Positions 1-11,664 of a DNA stretch of 64,000 bases are shown piece after piece (position 1 is the first letter of the stretch; the number at the start of each line of letters is the position of its first letter). Location: contig OU744724.1 in the NCBI GenBank assembly GCA_916613615.1, forward strand, positions 25,530,171-25,594,170, in the 5' to 3' direction. The stretch is from Steromphala cineraria (Eukaryota; Mollusca; Gastropoda; Trochida; Trochidae). The position numbers and the translations under genes are program-made. A model generated the notes under the pieces. It saw only the letters and a list, made by a program, of their open reading frames with translations. It did no database searches and had not been told where the DNA came from.

Positions 1-486
1 AGCAATCCTAGTGTAACTCCCCAGGGTTTGAAATTAGCAGTAGTATGGTAGCCCATGGCAAGTGAAAAAGAGTTTTGGCTAGTAAAAAAAACCTGGTAGT
101 CCAATGAATTTTGAAAAAAAATGTGATCATATATATGTATTTGGATAGTCGGAATGTGTCTGGGCTAGTACTCTCAGGCATGCACAAGTCTAAAAGGCTT
201 ATATTGCAAAAGAGCTAATCCCACCCCTGACAACCCTGTCCCTATCAATCAACAGGGATGATGCATGTATATCTATCCCAGTCATATGCCACCTGGACAC
301 ACTTAGTGCTGTATGATACAGATATATGAGTCCAGTGGCCGACTTGAGCTACGTGTTCATATCCTGTTCAGCAATGATGTTTCTCCACCTGTGCCTAGGC
401 AATACGGCTTAGTATTGCTGATGATGCAACAACAAGGTGTAGGTGATACGTGTATTACCTAATGAGGATAATCATATCAATGGTCG
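1..486. other. No feature recognised
   Basis: Mixed-composition sequence before the first foldback element. It has only short open frames full of stops on both strands, and no terminal inverted repeat or tandem period was seen. Confidence 0.5.
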
Positions 487-495
487 TATATTGAG

Positions 496-723
496 CATCC
501 TGTCTCAGGGTATGAACGTTATGCTAACTCCACTAATCTGTACCCTGGGCTCAGATATTAGATTGATCAATCAATAATTTACTCGCCACCTTCTCGATAA
601 AATTTCAACAAGAAAATGATTTGATTGGCTATCCCAAGTCGGGCCGCACGAGCGAATCTAACTTCTGAGACCAGGGTAAAGGTTAGTGGAGTTAGCGTAA
701 CATTCGTACCCTAAGACAGGATG
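496..723. mobile_element. Mutator-like foldback MITE, complete, with 9-bp target duplication
   Basis: A 228-bp element with long imperfect terminal inverted repeats. It begins CATCCTGTCTCAGGGTA and ends with the complement of CATCCTGTCTTAGGGTA, and the arms stay similar for about 75 bp. It is flanked on both sides by TATATTGAG (487-495 and 724-732). Long inverted repeats plus a 9-bp target duplication are the classical signature of Mutator-like elements; the superfamily call is an inference from these two traits. There is no coding capacity, so it would need a transposase supplied in trans. A second, eroded copy lies at 44028-44274. Confidence 0.75.
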
Positions 724-732
724 TATATTGAG

Positions 733-1420
733 TAGATTGTCCCATGGCCAAGGATAACCATTTTCATTGTGACGTCACATCATTAACACTGCTTTGACAT
801 CACGGTTGACCTATGACAATATTTAGATAATGCCTTGTGGAGAAATTATATCAAATAATAGCATACATAAATGCATCAATCAAATAAAAATACCAACATG
901 AAGTTATGTATACCTGACAATACAATAAATTATTCAATAGAAAATAAGATCCAACATCTGCTCTATTCGTTATCTCTCAATGACATCTATCAAACCTATG
1001 AATCAATAGATAAAGATGTCACATTGTTTAAACTGTGGGAGTACATTGAAGAGAGAGAGGGCTGTTAATTGGTCATCAAACATTTACATTTCACCTAAAA
1101 CAATATTTATCTGACGTGTCGAGAAAAATGGAATAGAAAGATCAATATCTGTTGATCTCTTATCTTTAAATCCTATTCATCAAACTGATAAACAAATAAT
1201 TCAAATCAGTTACCAAACATTAATCATCTGATCTTCATGATGAATATATTGACCATTCCTTAGTGGGGAACTTTATAGGATTAACAATTTGTGAACCAAG
1301 AGGAAAATTGCAAGTTTTCCTAGGCAAATCAAACAATATGATAATATAAGTATCAGGTAAACAGTTAAAGGCCATTTCAAAATTTAGTACACCATACCTT
1401 GAACTAAAACAAGAACAAAA
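733..1420. other. AT-rich stretch with one CRE-like octamer
   Basis: A perfect TGACGTCA (CREB/ATF consensus) lies at 770-777, shortly after the foldback element. A 65-residue open frame at 871-1068 is of low complexity and resembles nothing known. No other feature was seen. Confidence 0.4.
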
Positions 1421-1423
1421 GAG

Positions 1424-2319
1424 GAAGAAGAACATAAAAATATCATCTTGAAAGATTTACAGTGAATATTCCCCTTCAAACAAATGTGAATGAATTTTTA
1501 AAATACAGTAGAACACGGATATAGCGAACACGGATATAGCGAACACTCGGATATAGAGAACACATTTTCAAGACCCGTCCCTATATAATATCATTAAAAT
1601 TATATGCGTATAGCGAACACCGGATATAGCTAACTAAATTCTTTGGTCCTTGGAGTTCGTTATATCCGAGTTCTACTATAGAACAAAGAAATCATTTGTC
1701 TATGAATGGACCAATGTTGATAGTTTGGTGGCATTCCAAATTTTATAGTGCTTCAGCGTCTCAGACTTCTGGAGACTTTGAGACTAGGCTGAGTCTCATG
1801 AGACAATGGAGACGCTTGGATATTCTGTCTGGGCAAGTCTCTAGAGACAGCAGCTGGCAAAGAAGTTTCTCCTACACAAACTTTGATTTGGGGACACAAT
1901 GATTAAAGAGCCAATTCAACATACTTCAGTCACGAATCAATTAATCGATGATGACTTGGCTTATACACAAAGTTGTCCTTGGTGATGTCAAAAACAGGCA
2001 AGATTTCAGTAAGGAACCATGCACTGCCTTTATCATAAGAAGAAGAACATAAGAATACAATTGGATCATATTGCGAACATTGTCATTGAATCGTTACCTT
2101 CAGACAGACAATAGAATGAATTACTAATAGATTAAAGAAGTCCTTTGTCTGTGAGTGAAAAAAATCCGATAGTTTGGTTTTGACAGGTCTGAATCCTGGG
2201 TTATCAAGTGTCTCTGCTGGAGACATTCATTCAAGACGCTGTCCCTTGAGACGCTTAGAAATTCTGACTTGTGAAAGTCACAAGAGGCAGCAGCAAGCTA
2301 GTGGGCAATAAAGAAGTTA
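1424..2319. repeat. Ancient direct duplication, copies 1424-1880 and 2038-2319
   Basis: Both copies begin with AAGAAGAACATAA, pass through a 'TTTGTCT(A/G)TGA' segment followed by 'GATAGTTTGGT', then a 'GAGACGCTT(G/A)GA' segment, and end near 'AAAGAAGTT'. Spacing is about 610 bp and divergence is substantial. Copy one is interrupted by the pogo-like MITE at 1506-1678, which copy two lacks. Copy two is interrupted near its end by the MITE at 2320-2525, which copy one lacks. Both insertions therefore appear to be younger than the duplication. Confidence 0.5.
1506..1678. mobile_element. pogo/Tigger-like MITE, copy 1
   Basis: A 173-bp element with ends CAGTAGAACACGGATATAGC and, inverted, GTTATATCCGAGTTCTACTA, flanked by TA on both sides (1504-1505, 1679-1680). 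CAGTAGAAC-type ends with a TA target fit non-autonomous pogo/Tigger (Tc1-mariner) elements. The interior contains the GTCCCTATATAATATCATTAA segment shared with the copies at 30963, 32691 and 54424. It has no coding capacity. Confidence 0.8.
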
Positions 2320-2525
2320 CAGTATTTCCTCTAATAAGCACCCAGGCACTTATTTCTTTATCATAACTTGACATCCGAGGGCTTATTACAGGACTTATTT
2401 ATCAAATACTGACCTCTGGCACATATTACAGACCCAGTGTTTATTTAAGACCTGGCGCTTATTAGAAAGTCGAAGCTTTTTAGAGACCTATCTCATATTC
2501 GTTACGTATATTAGAGGAAATTTGG
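2320..2525. mobile_element. TA-target MITE of the TACCGTATTTCCTC type, diverged
   Basis: The ends are inverted relatives of each other: CAGTATTTCCTCTAATA on the left and TATTAGAGGAAATTTGG on the right. TA lies at 2318-2319 and 2526-2527. The interior repeats degenerate GGCGCTTATTAGA-like words. The better-preserved relative is the copy inserted in the LINE at 62847-63173. Confidence 0.65.
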
Positions 2526-2529
2526 TACT

Positions 2530-5510
2530 ACAGAAGCTATAATTGTGAAATGTCCTAATGCATTAGCCAATTTCACACATTTCACTCACACCTAATTTTG
2601 TGGTCTGAGATTAGATAGGATGATGTGTTTGATGAACAACGATTTCATATGATGACAACAAAACAAAAGCAATATTTCAGCATGAAATCATTTATAAGCC
2701 TGAGGACGCTTGACAGAACTAAATGGGCAGGAACAATGAAAATATATAGTCTCTGATCTTTGAGGGCTTGATTATCCTGAGTTGTGGACATACTCTTTAT
2801 CTAATTTACCTCTTTTGTATGACAACCTCCAAACTTAATTTCCTTTTGACTTTATAAAATAAAAAAAATCTTAGATTGTGCATAAACTAAAGCCTAAACA
2901 AAGGGAATAATTGTGAAAGCAATTGTGCAGATTCTAATTCCAAAAAGCAGTTCTTTAAATTATTCCTTGTAAAAAAAAATAGTTTCATGTTTGGATGAAA
3001 TGTGCAATCTCATCACATCGACAAACAAAATTCATTCAAGCCAATAATTAACAAAAACATGAGCAGCTAGGATAAGAAAATCCAATTAATTGTTTTCCAT
3101 GCATTGATACATCAAATCTGGATGAAAATATTGAACCCCTGAAAAACTAAAAAGTACATAATTCTATAATCCATATCCTATCAATGATCCCACAATACCT
3201 TGCAGTTTCCTGTGAAAAAAGGTCTCCATTTTGATAAAAGGTAATTGGCAATCTCTTAACATTAATTTCCTTGTCTACAAAACTTGCAAAAAACTTCATA
3301 GTTTGCCATATATATAAACAAACAACCTGAACTGTCAAAATATTTGTAAAAGAATTAACCAAGAAAAGAAAGCAGTTACATTATATTTTCAACTGTCATA
3401 ACTTCTTCTGATACAAGTGAAATAGATAATCGAATTGATGGAAAATGGAAGTGTAACAACCTTTTTCAAAAACTGTTCCCAGAAAATTCCTGACCATTTT
3501 TCAACAACAGAAAGATGGCACAGACGAAATCGCAACTGAAAAGGAAAGACGCAAGTGAAAAAGCTTCTCTTTGTGGGTATCATGCAACAGTGTTGTACAG
3601 GAGAAGAGCGTGGATAATGTATCACCTCGTGTCGGGATCATCCAAGTAGGTCGGGATCATCCCAACAGGTCAACATGACCAGACCAAGTTGACATGACCT
3701 GACCTTATAAGCAGGGCACCATATGGTTTTCAGGTAATGTATCCATCATCAATATTTTGACATTCACTTTGTATTTTTGAAATACAAAACTTACAGTGGG
3801 AGGGACTGGGAAGACAAAAACAGCACCGACAAAACAGCACTGGACAGCAGTGATGTTACAATAATAATGAACTCGAAAAAAATTCGGCTTTTACGTCAAT
3901 TAACTACACTGATAGCCAGGGTTGCTAATTTGTTGAACTTTTCAAATAAGACATAAGCACCAATTGCCCTTTTATCCCCTCCCCACTCAATAACGTGTAT
4001 CACTCATTATCTCTATTCATTCACTCTTACTATCTCAAGATAACCTCTGACTCCTATGCCGTTTCCAGGCCACTCTCAATTATCTCTCCTTGTAATGTTC
4101 CCTACATAGGAGAGTGGTTCCACTTAAGTGACCTGTCGTTATCACACAATTTCCTTAAAGACTCAATCCTGATGGATCTATCCCAGAATTCTCTACTGTT
4201 GCAGCACTTCCTTGAGTGGTCAGTAGAAGGTGCTACATTTACAGGGGATCATAATTGACCTTCCGTAAATCCTTGAGTAATCTTCAGACAATTATTAATT
4301 TCAAAATCTGATTTGACCCCCCGCAACGTTTCAAGGCAGGGTATTATTTTTTTCGAAGCCCTAATATGTGAATTTTGACAAAATATTGAAACAAAACTAC
4401 CATCAGGAATTTCTACTTGTGAGTTTTAAAATAGTCTCTTACCAAGGTTATGCATTTCATAAAGCTTATATTACTTAGAAAAGGAGATTTACATAGTTTG
4501 TTTACAATGCAAATCAAACCAAGTGATTATCTAAGACAGGCTATTAATCATTTCAATGAGGCCTTGGATCCAGCATTTATTCAAGGCAGGAGATTATTAA
4601 AGGATTTACGGTTACCCAAAACACCTCAAATATAGTACAAAAAAATAACGCCTCAACTTTTGGAACTCAAATTTGCATTAACATATTGAGATTTACAAAT
4701 ATTCCAAAGGAAGCAGGTGTCCCATTTTTGATCATTTCAAATTTTAGATATATGTATAACATAGGTGAACAGGTCCCAAATTTTGTGTGTGGATAATTGA
4801 AATCTGAGTTTCAAACCCCGGTTTAATATCCTTGTATCTAGAAACTGTCAATTTAAGTTAATCATTCCCAGTCTGAACGGTGTCGGTTTAGACAGAATCC
4901 ACTGTACTCTTACTTCTTGCACTGTGTATAGGTCAGTAAGTATGTGTATTCCCCTGAGTTCAAAAGAAAGTTCAATCAGGGTATTAGCGTTATTGATTCA
5001 CTGAAATTAACAATGGATAGCTCACATTCAAAAGACAAAAGGATCAAGTGACACCTGTACAGTAATGTGTGTCGAGTCTTGCTTTGTGACATGTCATTAC
5101 ACATGACTTGCCATTTTTGATCATTCAATGGATCAATTGAAATAATTGGTGTGCACGGCTTTGTGAAATGCTTCGGCAGCTGAGAAAGTATGATTTAGTC
5201 AGGGTAATAATGAATAGAAGTTTGAGCTACTGCTTTGCAGTTGGATGTAAGCATGTTATAAGTGGATTTAGTGTTATTGATTAAAATCATCTGAAAAATT
5301 ATGAATATCATATTGAACCAAAAAAGTAATTCCAAATTAGAAGGTTCAAACATTAAAACTCATTAAAGCTAATTTCACCATGCCATTTTCGAAAAAAAAG
5401 ACATCAAAAGGGAAAAGCATTGGAAGCTGAGAAATCAGTAAAATTTAACTGTCCTTTAAACAGTAGGTGAATCTACACTACTTTGGTAATTTCTATTAAT
5501 CAATCGTGCA
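2530..5510. other. Gene-free AT-rich stretch
   Basis: No open frame here shows a recognisable domain, and stops are dense in all frames. Short words recur (for example AAGGCAGG(G/A)..TTATT near 4333 and 4584) but no defined element boundary could be drawn. The nuclear-receptor-like palindrome at 3667 is listed separately. Confidence 0.4.
3667..3681. promoter_or_regulatory. Estrogen-response-element-like inverted repeat (IR3)
   Basis: AGGTCA-ACA-TGACCA matches the steroid-receptor consensus AGGTCAnnnTGACCT at 11 of 12 specified bases. Further TGAC(C) half-sites follow within 25 bp. Just upstream, TCGGGATCATCC occurs twice about 20 bp apart (3634-3665). Molluscs have an ER-type receptor, but no gene here is available to be regulated, so function is unproven. 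Confidence 0.3.
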
Positions 5511-5519
5511 GAAAATGAC

Positions 5520-5900
5520 AAACTATCATATATATTCTTCAATTCCAAATCTACAACAAAGTCAAACTTGGCCTAAAAGCAATTTAAGACAAGAAAAAAC
5601 AATATCCCTCAAACAAAACCTCAAGTTTCAACTGAAAGCTGATCATAAGTGCAGATAATGAAATCTCCATCAAATTCTTTCAGTCCAATTTCACAAAGTC
5701 AAACTCGGCTCGGGAGCTTTCAGCATGAGAAAAAAAAACAAGAATCCATCAAATGAAACCTTAAACTAAACCTAACGCTGATTATAAGTGCAAAAGATGA
5801 CAAACTCTTTAGAAAATTATTTTACTCCTAATTTACAACAAAGTCAAACTCGCCCTTGGAACATTTCAAGAGATAAAAAACAAGAGGAGGAAAGCGTGTA
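5520..5900. repeat. Diverged tandem repeat, period about 140 bp
   Basis: The word ACAAAGTCAAACT(T/C)G recurs near 5555, 5693 and 5837, each followed by an A-rich stretch, and the first two also by a 'GCTGAT(C/T)ATAAGTGCA' segment. About two and a half decayed units are visible. Confidence 0.5.
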
Positions 5901-6300
5901 ATCACATTAGTGCTGATTGTGAAATGGTGGGATCGCAGGCAATGATGCTAGAAATTCCCTCGATGAGATTGAAACAGAAATCTCTGTGGAATAATCCTTT
6001 CGGCTTTCAGCAAGAAACCCCCCGGAGATGCACTGGTTCATCTGTAATGTATTGCGAGCTGTCATCAAGACACAGTGCTAGCAATCCGGTCAGATTCTAT
6101 TCCATGCGTGTAACTCAAGAACAATACAACTTGGGTTTTTTTTAGTGATAAGCATATTTTTCTTATACAGTGTCCAATTCCACAAATGATCAAATCCTTT
6201 AAAATAATTCCTGATTATAACTTGGGAAATATGTTCACAATTGTTTTATCATTTTACAGTTTAATTTACGTTGAATAACAAAATCAATTCAGCATACAAG

Positions 6301-6465
6301 TGAGTGAGTGAGTGAGTGAGTGAGTGAGTGAGTGAGTGAGTGAGTGAGTGAGTGAGTGAGTGAGTGAGTGAGTGAGTTTTTGTTTTATGTTGCTTGGGCA
6401 GTATTTCAGCCATTAGCGGCATGTTTCAGCATTGAACTGGTATATATATATATATATATGACACC
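6301..6465 (-). mobile_element. GTGA-tailed SINE-like end with expanded microsatellite
   Basis: Nineteen TGAG units (6301-6376) run directly into GTTGCTTGGGCAGTATTTCAGCC, then an (AT)n tract at 6441-6459. The same 'GCTTGGGCAATATTTCAGCC' body beside short GTGA repeats is found at 36905 and 52112. This suggests a SINE-like element in minus orientation whose 3' tail is the GTGA repeat, here expanded. Confidence 0.55.
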
Positions 6466-6469
6466 AACA

Positions 6470-8925
6470 CAAGGGGTCAGGGTCAGGATTGGCTAGATTA
6501 GGGCTTGAACATCGTAGTTTGTGTAGAATCTGTTCATCTGAACCCTGGAGGCGGAGAGGAAGTCAAAACTCTGTTGACGATGAAACTCCCCCTGACATGT
6601 AATTATCCGACTCTAAATAACTTTCCAATTCCAGAACATGCCTGCCTTCTTCTGCCGCTAATATCGTCAGAAGCACTTCTTTCTCAAATGCAAATTTTTC
6701 AAATTTCATTCAGGAATAGTCATCCATGAAATTCAGAAAAAAGAAAATCGATTAATGTTCCCTGTGGAATTGAGAATTTTGCGGACATGTGCGGAGAGTT
6801 GACTCCATTAAACAGATAATTCATCTAAATAACAGCATTAGATCACCTGGAAGATTTGAATTAGAGGAAAGTCAACGCACCCTCCAGTCTTCCAAGATGT
6901 CCGCGAGATGTAGGAGCAAGTGGTTGCAGATATTATTCAACAAGATCATTTACATTCCTAAATCATCGTCGTGTTGTGTCCCTGTGCATACTGTACTAGG
7001 TGTCAGAGCGATGTCACTTAACAAGAGGATTTACATATTTTTTTCAATGAATGGAGATTGGCTATTTCTATAGTTTATAAAATCAGCAACATGGAAATTA
7101 CACAAGAACAATCTTATTTCTAAAAATAATGGAGAATAATTTACCTGAATTTTCAATTTGACAGCAAGTGATGATTTCACAGTGCTGAACAATATTGGAA
7201 GATATTTTCTGTGAAAAGTACTGCAATTTAAATTTGTTAAGCTTTTTAGTGTTTGAAATAAGTCAGACAGCGAAAACCCTGATTACTTTTGGTCAGGACT
7301 TGTTACTTTAATGTTTTTATAAAATTTATTTCCCCATTGAATTTAACGAAATAACACTTTCTACATACGCTGCCATAACACATATTGTATTAGGTTAGTT
7401 TATCAAGATTTGTACATTGCATTCATACCCACATATCCAAACAGCAGACTGTAAGAGGGTTCATGCCGTGACTCTGTTTCGGATGACAACAAATTGTTTG
7501 GGGAAATTAGATTCTTCAAGAAAAGTTGGAAAACAAAACCAGAGCATGCAGAATTCATCCTGAGTCATTATAATGTAAGTGTTGGTAAGTGTTTACATTC
7601 CTGATCTTAGTGATGAGTCATAATTGTATTCAACCTGTGGATCCAACTCTGTAAATGTCAGCATTATCAATCAGTACTGATTTGACCTTTTCTAAAATAA
7701 TAACAATATTCTTGGTTTCATTGTTTTATACAACACTGATTAAGTTTAAAGTGATGGTAATGAATGTTCGACTAGGAAATTTCTTACTGCAAGTTACGTG
7801 AGGTTAAGGAACAGCGAGGAACAGTATGATGTTATAAAACTGCGAGCCTGTAAGGACCTGAAGATAAGTGGGTCCTTGTGAATAACTGTCGTGATTTGCC
7901 TACGGGCCAATGCTTATTTCAAACACTGATTTTGATAGATTTCAACATTTAACATAATCTCAGTCCTATTCTTCCTTCAATTCTGCTCTGAAACGGATAC
8001 TTACTCAGTAAAATCACAAATACATACCTTCAATAGCTCTGCATTGCAGACACAATCTTCCGATTTTATGGCACCTATGTATAGAGTATGTATACGTGTA
8101 AACACAATATTCATAAAACCTGATATGAATACTATAAACAACAAAATGAATACAATTATTGACATAGCATACTAATAATAACTCATGGATATTGAAATGT
8201 TTATGATTGATATTTGTGTCCCAATTACACTTTCCAACTTCTTCAAAGCATTTTCCCTTTCCCACAGTATTGTTGTTTTTGTGATTGATATATCGTTATC
8301 CAAAAAAACCAAAAAAAATTAGTTTCATAAATTTCAATATTTTCATAATAAGAGAAATATGATATGATATTCATCATCTGGTACAGACCATGACTTGAAA
8401 GAGTAGCACTATATTATTGACTGTAATATCATGAAATATATAGAACACCTGTGCAAATAATTCCCTCATTGAAGCTTTTGTTTTGAGAATTCCAGTGTTA
8501 GAAACCAGCCAGGCAGATGAAATAAAGAGTGTGAGATTTTTATTATTAATTCATATCTGGGAGTGTAAAGACAATAAATCATATTCTACATCCGAAGTGC
8601 CAATGAAAATGTAAGTTCATTACCATTTACCAATAAAGAATTTTTTTTATGGATAGCCTTTTATTGTTAACAATTAACTAAACAAATTGGCCTCTTAGTA
8701 AATATCTTTAATTGAACAAAATCACATGACTTTTAATCTGTATTTTCCCAGATTGTATCAATAAATGACATCGATATCTAAGTTATGAGAGTGCTATGTT
8801 TCAGTATATAGAAATTTTTTTCCCATCGTAAAGAGTCGTTTTTCTGTAATCCTCATCAACGATTTCCTCAAAGGGAGATAATCATGTTTCAAAGGAAGGT
8901 AATAGGTTAGGTTCTACTTTTCTTA
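6470..8925. other. Gene-free stretch
   Basis: Includes a 94-residue open frame (6789-7073) with no recognisable motif. A CAAAGGGAGATAATCATG word at 8870 is of a type common in molluscan non-coding DNA. No element boundaries were identified. Confidence 0.35.
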
Positions 8926-8928
8926 CCG

Positions 8929-8957
8929 CAGTGAAAATATGGATCATATTTTCACTG
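8929..8957. repeat. Perfect short hairpin
   Basis: CAGTGAAAATATG, a 3-base loop GAT, then the exact complement CATATTTTCACTG. A further half-copy (AAAATATGGATTACGTTTTCACTG) follows around 8990-9013 with mismatches. The arms are perfect over 13 bp, so this could be a recent palindrome or the core of a small element. Confidence 0.6.
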
Positions 8958-8959
8958 TA

Positions 8960-10570
8960 CTGAAATATGACTTTCTACTGCTTTCCTTAAAATATGGATT
9001 ACGTTTTCACTGCATATAATTTCATTGCTAATTATATTATAAATGATATATTCCTGGTTATTTCTTAAAGATGGTCCCTATAATTAGGTGATTATTTTGA
9101 ATGGAACATAATTTTGTAATCTAATGATTATTCTAATATCAGCATGAAAATATTAATGAAAAACTATATCTAACCAAATGAAATGAAACATATTTACATA
9201 TTTACATCACCAATATCTGAAGACAAAGATTTACGGATCCCAAAATTTGTTTTATTCATTTATTTTTTCCCCTGTCTTTTATAAAACCAAAAAGAAACAT
9301 GAGAAATTGTCACCTAGAATTAAATTGTCATTTTGTGACAAAAAAAGGAATTGCCACAATCATCGTTAAAACATGCCTCATAAATGAAAAGAAAGTGTTT
9401 CTGAACAGTAGATGAGAATTGGTGAAATAGTGCAAAAAATTACCAAACTTTCTTAAAGATACTTAAACTATTTTAAATTTACAAAGAAATTTTTTCAATT
9501 ATTCAAATGCTAGAAATTTTTCACCTCTAAACTAATGAAGAAGAAAACAATGATGATGAAATCCAATTTACTTTCTTAATTTTCTTCAACAATTATCTCA
9601 GAGAATTGAATCATTAAAAAAACATGAAATAATTACAAGCTAATTCCTCAATTTCAAAGCATTTTTAGAAAACTCTCCATCAAATTCAATCTAAAAGGAA
9701 TCCTCTATCTTAGGTTTTCTTTGTGTGGGCACATGTTGCTGACAGAATGAGATAGAACTCTTTATAGATGAGTGTTGAAAGCCAGAACACGATTGCCCAG
9801 TGTGTGATTGATGAAGGTTTGAGGATGAAGATCTGGGGTTCCAGATTAAATGTTGCCCCAAAGCGTATATTAACAGACTGTTTTGGTATTAAGGTGTACA
9901 CAGACAGATAATACACCATCCCTGAACAGGGAACCTCTACACACAATCAATAAAGTTTTCCTCTTTGAACGTTGCAGAGGCAGAAGAGATTCAAACTCCA
10001 TTTTTCTGTTTTCCCATCAGTTGAAGCCCTTCCTGTTTTCAAGCAACCCCTCCTCGCTATACCACACCCCACTATACAGTAATATATTGTTTCAATGGTT
10101 GCAAAAATATTGGTTGAAATTCAAACTTACATTTATGACATGAGATGAACTTCTAACTTTGGCACGGAACCATATTTAGGGGATTATCCTGTGTTCTGTC
10201 TTACATAGGGGAGGGGAACATTCTTTGCAAAAGTTGTTGTTAAATTGATTGAAATTGATCGAGAAAATGGCAGTTTCTTACTTAGCCTGCAATGTGACAC
10301 ACATGAAATTCAAAGTTTTTATCTCTTAAAAACTTCACCCTTCAGTTCTGCTTTTCCTCAAAAACAACGTTTCCATGGTAACACGTAATTCTAACTGACA
10401 ACAGGGAGTGAGGGAGAGAGATTGATTTTCAGTTTAAGAAATCTATCTTCTCTGGATAGTCTAATTTAAACAATTTCCCAACATGTTGATCAATATCATT
10501 GCTCCTGCAATTTATAATCTCTGAAACAGAAGAGTTACAAACTTACATTAGGGCTCGTGAATGAAATACT
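8960..10570. other. AT-rich, gene-free stretch
   Basis: Runs of A and T interrupted by a slightly more complex segment at 9700-10050. The overlapping short frames there on both strands show no domain and look like chance. Confidence 0.35.
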
Positions 10571-10574
10571 CCTC

Positions 10575-10765
10575 AGATATTACAGACTTTCTTGTAAAAA
10601 AACACTGCCATTCTGATCCAATACTTGACCCCTTGTATTTATCAAGCATACATGATTTTAGAATTTTATGCAGATATTAGACAGTCTTGTAAAAACACAC
10701 TGCCATTTTGTTTCAATTTTTGACCAATTGTATTTATCAAGCATATAATATTGAGAATTTAATGC
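10575..10765. repeat. Tandem duplication, period about 95 bp
   Basis: Two units sharing TCTTGTAAAAA(A)ACAC(A)CTGCCATT and TTGTATTTATCAAGCATA, starting near 10590 and 10685. The units are diverged, with small indels. Confidence 0.6.
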
Positions 10766-10979
10766 TAACTTAAATGTTACACAAATTCCCTTATTGGCAA
10801 TAAAGGTTTATCTTGTCTCTCTAACAAGTTTCAAAGAAGTTATTTCACATTATAAAGACCACAACCTCAGCAAACTGAATCTTTTAATGTTTACCTTGAC
10901 TCTTGATAAGTGATGTTTGATAAGAAATGTATATGTTTGTTCCTTCGTTATGTACAGGATAGAGGAATAAAAAGAATCA

Positions 10980-11400
10980 GCCCATGATCTACCAGACTGA
11001 TGTGCCAGACAAACCTTATGAATGCAACAATATCAGCACTTAACCTTTGACCTTTGACTTCACTACTAACCTCTTGTCTGATCCATCTAGACAAGTCAGC
11101 TAATCACGGGACAATTTTCCCAAGCAAATTCAATAAAACAACAGAAGGCAGACCTGTGAAACAACAATCAAGTGTCTTGCGTCGCTAACGAGACCAGTAT
11201 GTCTGGTCTTCTGCTCCATTAGTCGCAACCTTCAACGCCCAGCCTGACATGCAACATGATCCAATCAATGGCTTGACGTAGACGTACAATCAGCCTTGAT
11301 TGGAGCCTGTTTTACATCCGGTGTGATATAGAGGGAGCCATTGGCCATGGACAATCATCGAAAACAATGACGAGTTCAATAAACTTCGAATTTGATCCTT
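10980..11400. promoter_or_regulatory. Higher-complexity island, possible conserved regulatory DNA
   Basis: Less AT-rich than its surroundings and free of the repeat families seen elsewhere. It contains the triple nuclear-receptor half-site at 11041-11060 and a CCATGGACAATCATCG segment. There is no open frame of note. The regulatory label is an inference from composition and motif content only. Confidence 0.25.
11041..11060 (-). promoter_or_regulatory. Three DR1-spaced nuclear receptor half-sites
   Basis: On the plus strand: TAACCT-T-TGACCT-T-TGACTT. On the minus strand this is AAGTCA-A-AGGTCA-A-AGGTTA, three half-sites each separated by one base. DR1 is the arrangement bound by HNF4, RXR and COUP-TF-type receptors. 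The middle half-site is a perfect AGGTCA and each neighbour has one mismatch. Confidence 0.4.
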
Positions 11401-11458
11401 GATGTGTTCAGAGGTCTGTTGTCACAAGAGAATATGTAAATTAAGTTTTTCTTCCATA

Positions 11459-11660
11459 GTCATTACGTAAGAGACGATTTGCCTGCTTCTATTAGTAGAG
11501 GCCCTACTGCTTGTTTCGATTCAAGCTATGATGTGCTCTGATGAGCAATAAAAATATATTGTCATTATGTAAGAGACGATTTGCTTGCTTCTATTAGTAG
11601 AGGCCCTACTGCTTGTTTTGATTCAAGCTATGATGTGCTCTGATGAGCAATACAAATATG
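11459..11660. repeat. Recent 102-bp tandem duplication
   Basis: GTCATTACGTAAGAGACG begins at 11459 and its near-identical copy at 11561. The copies differ by three C-to-T changes (two at CpG) and one A-to-C, so the duplication is young. Each unit holds a small imperfect hairpin around TAGTAGAGGCCCTACTG. Confidence 0.85.
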
Positions 11661-11664
11661 AAGT

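Noticed and set aside
871..1068. 65-codon plus-strand open frame
   Set aside because: Low-complexity translation of AT-rich DNA, with no motif.
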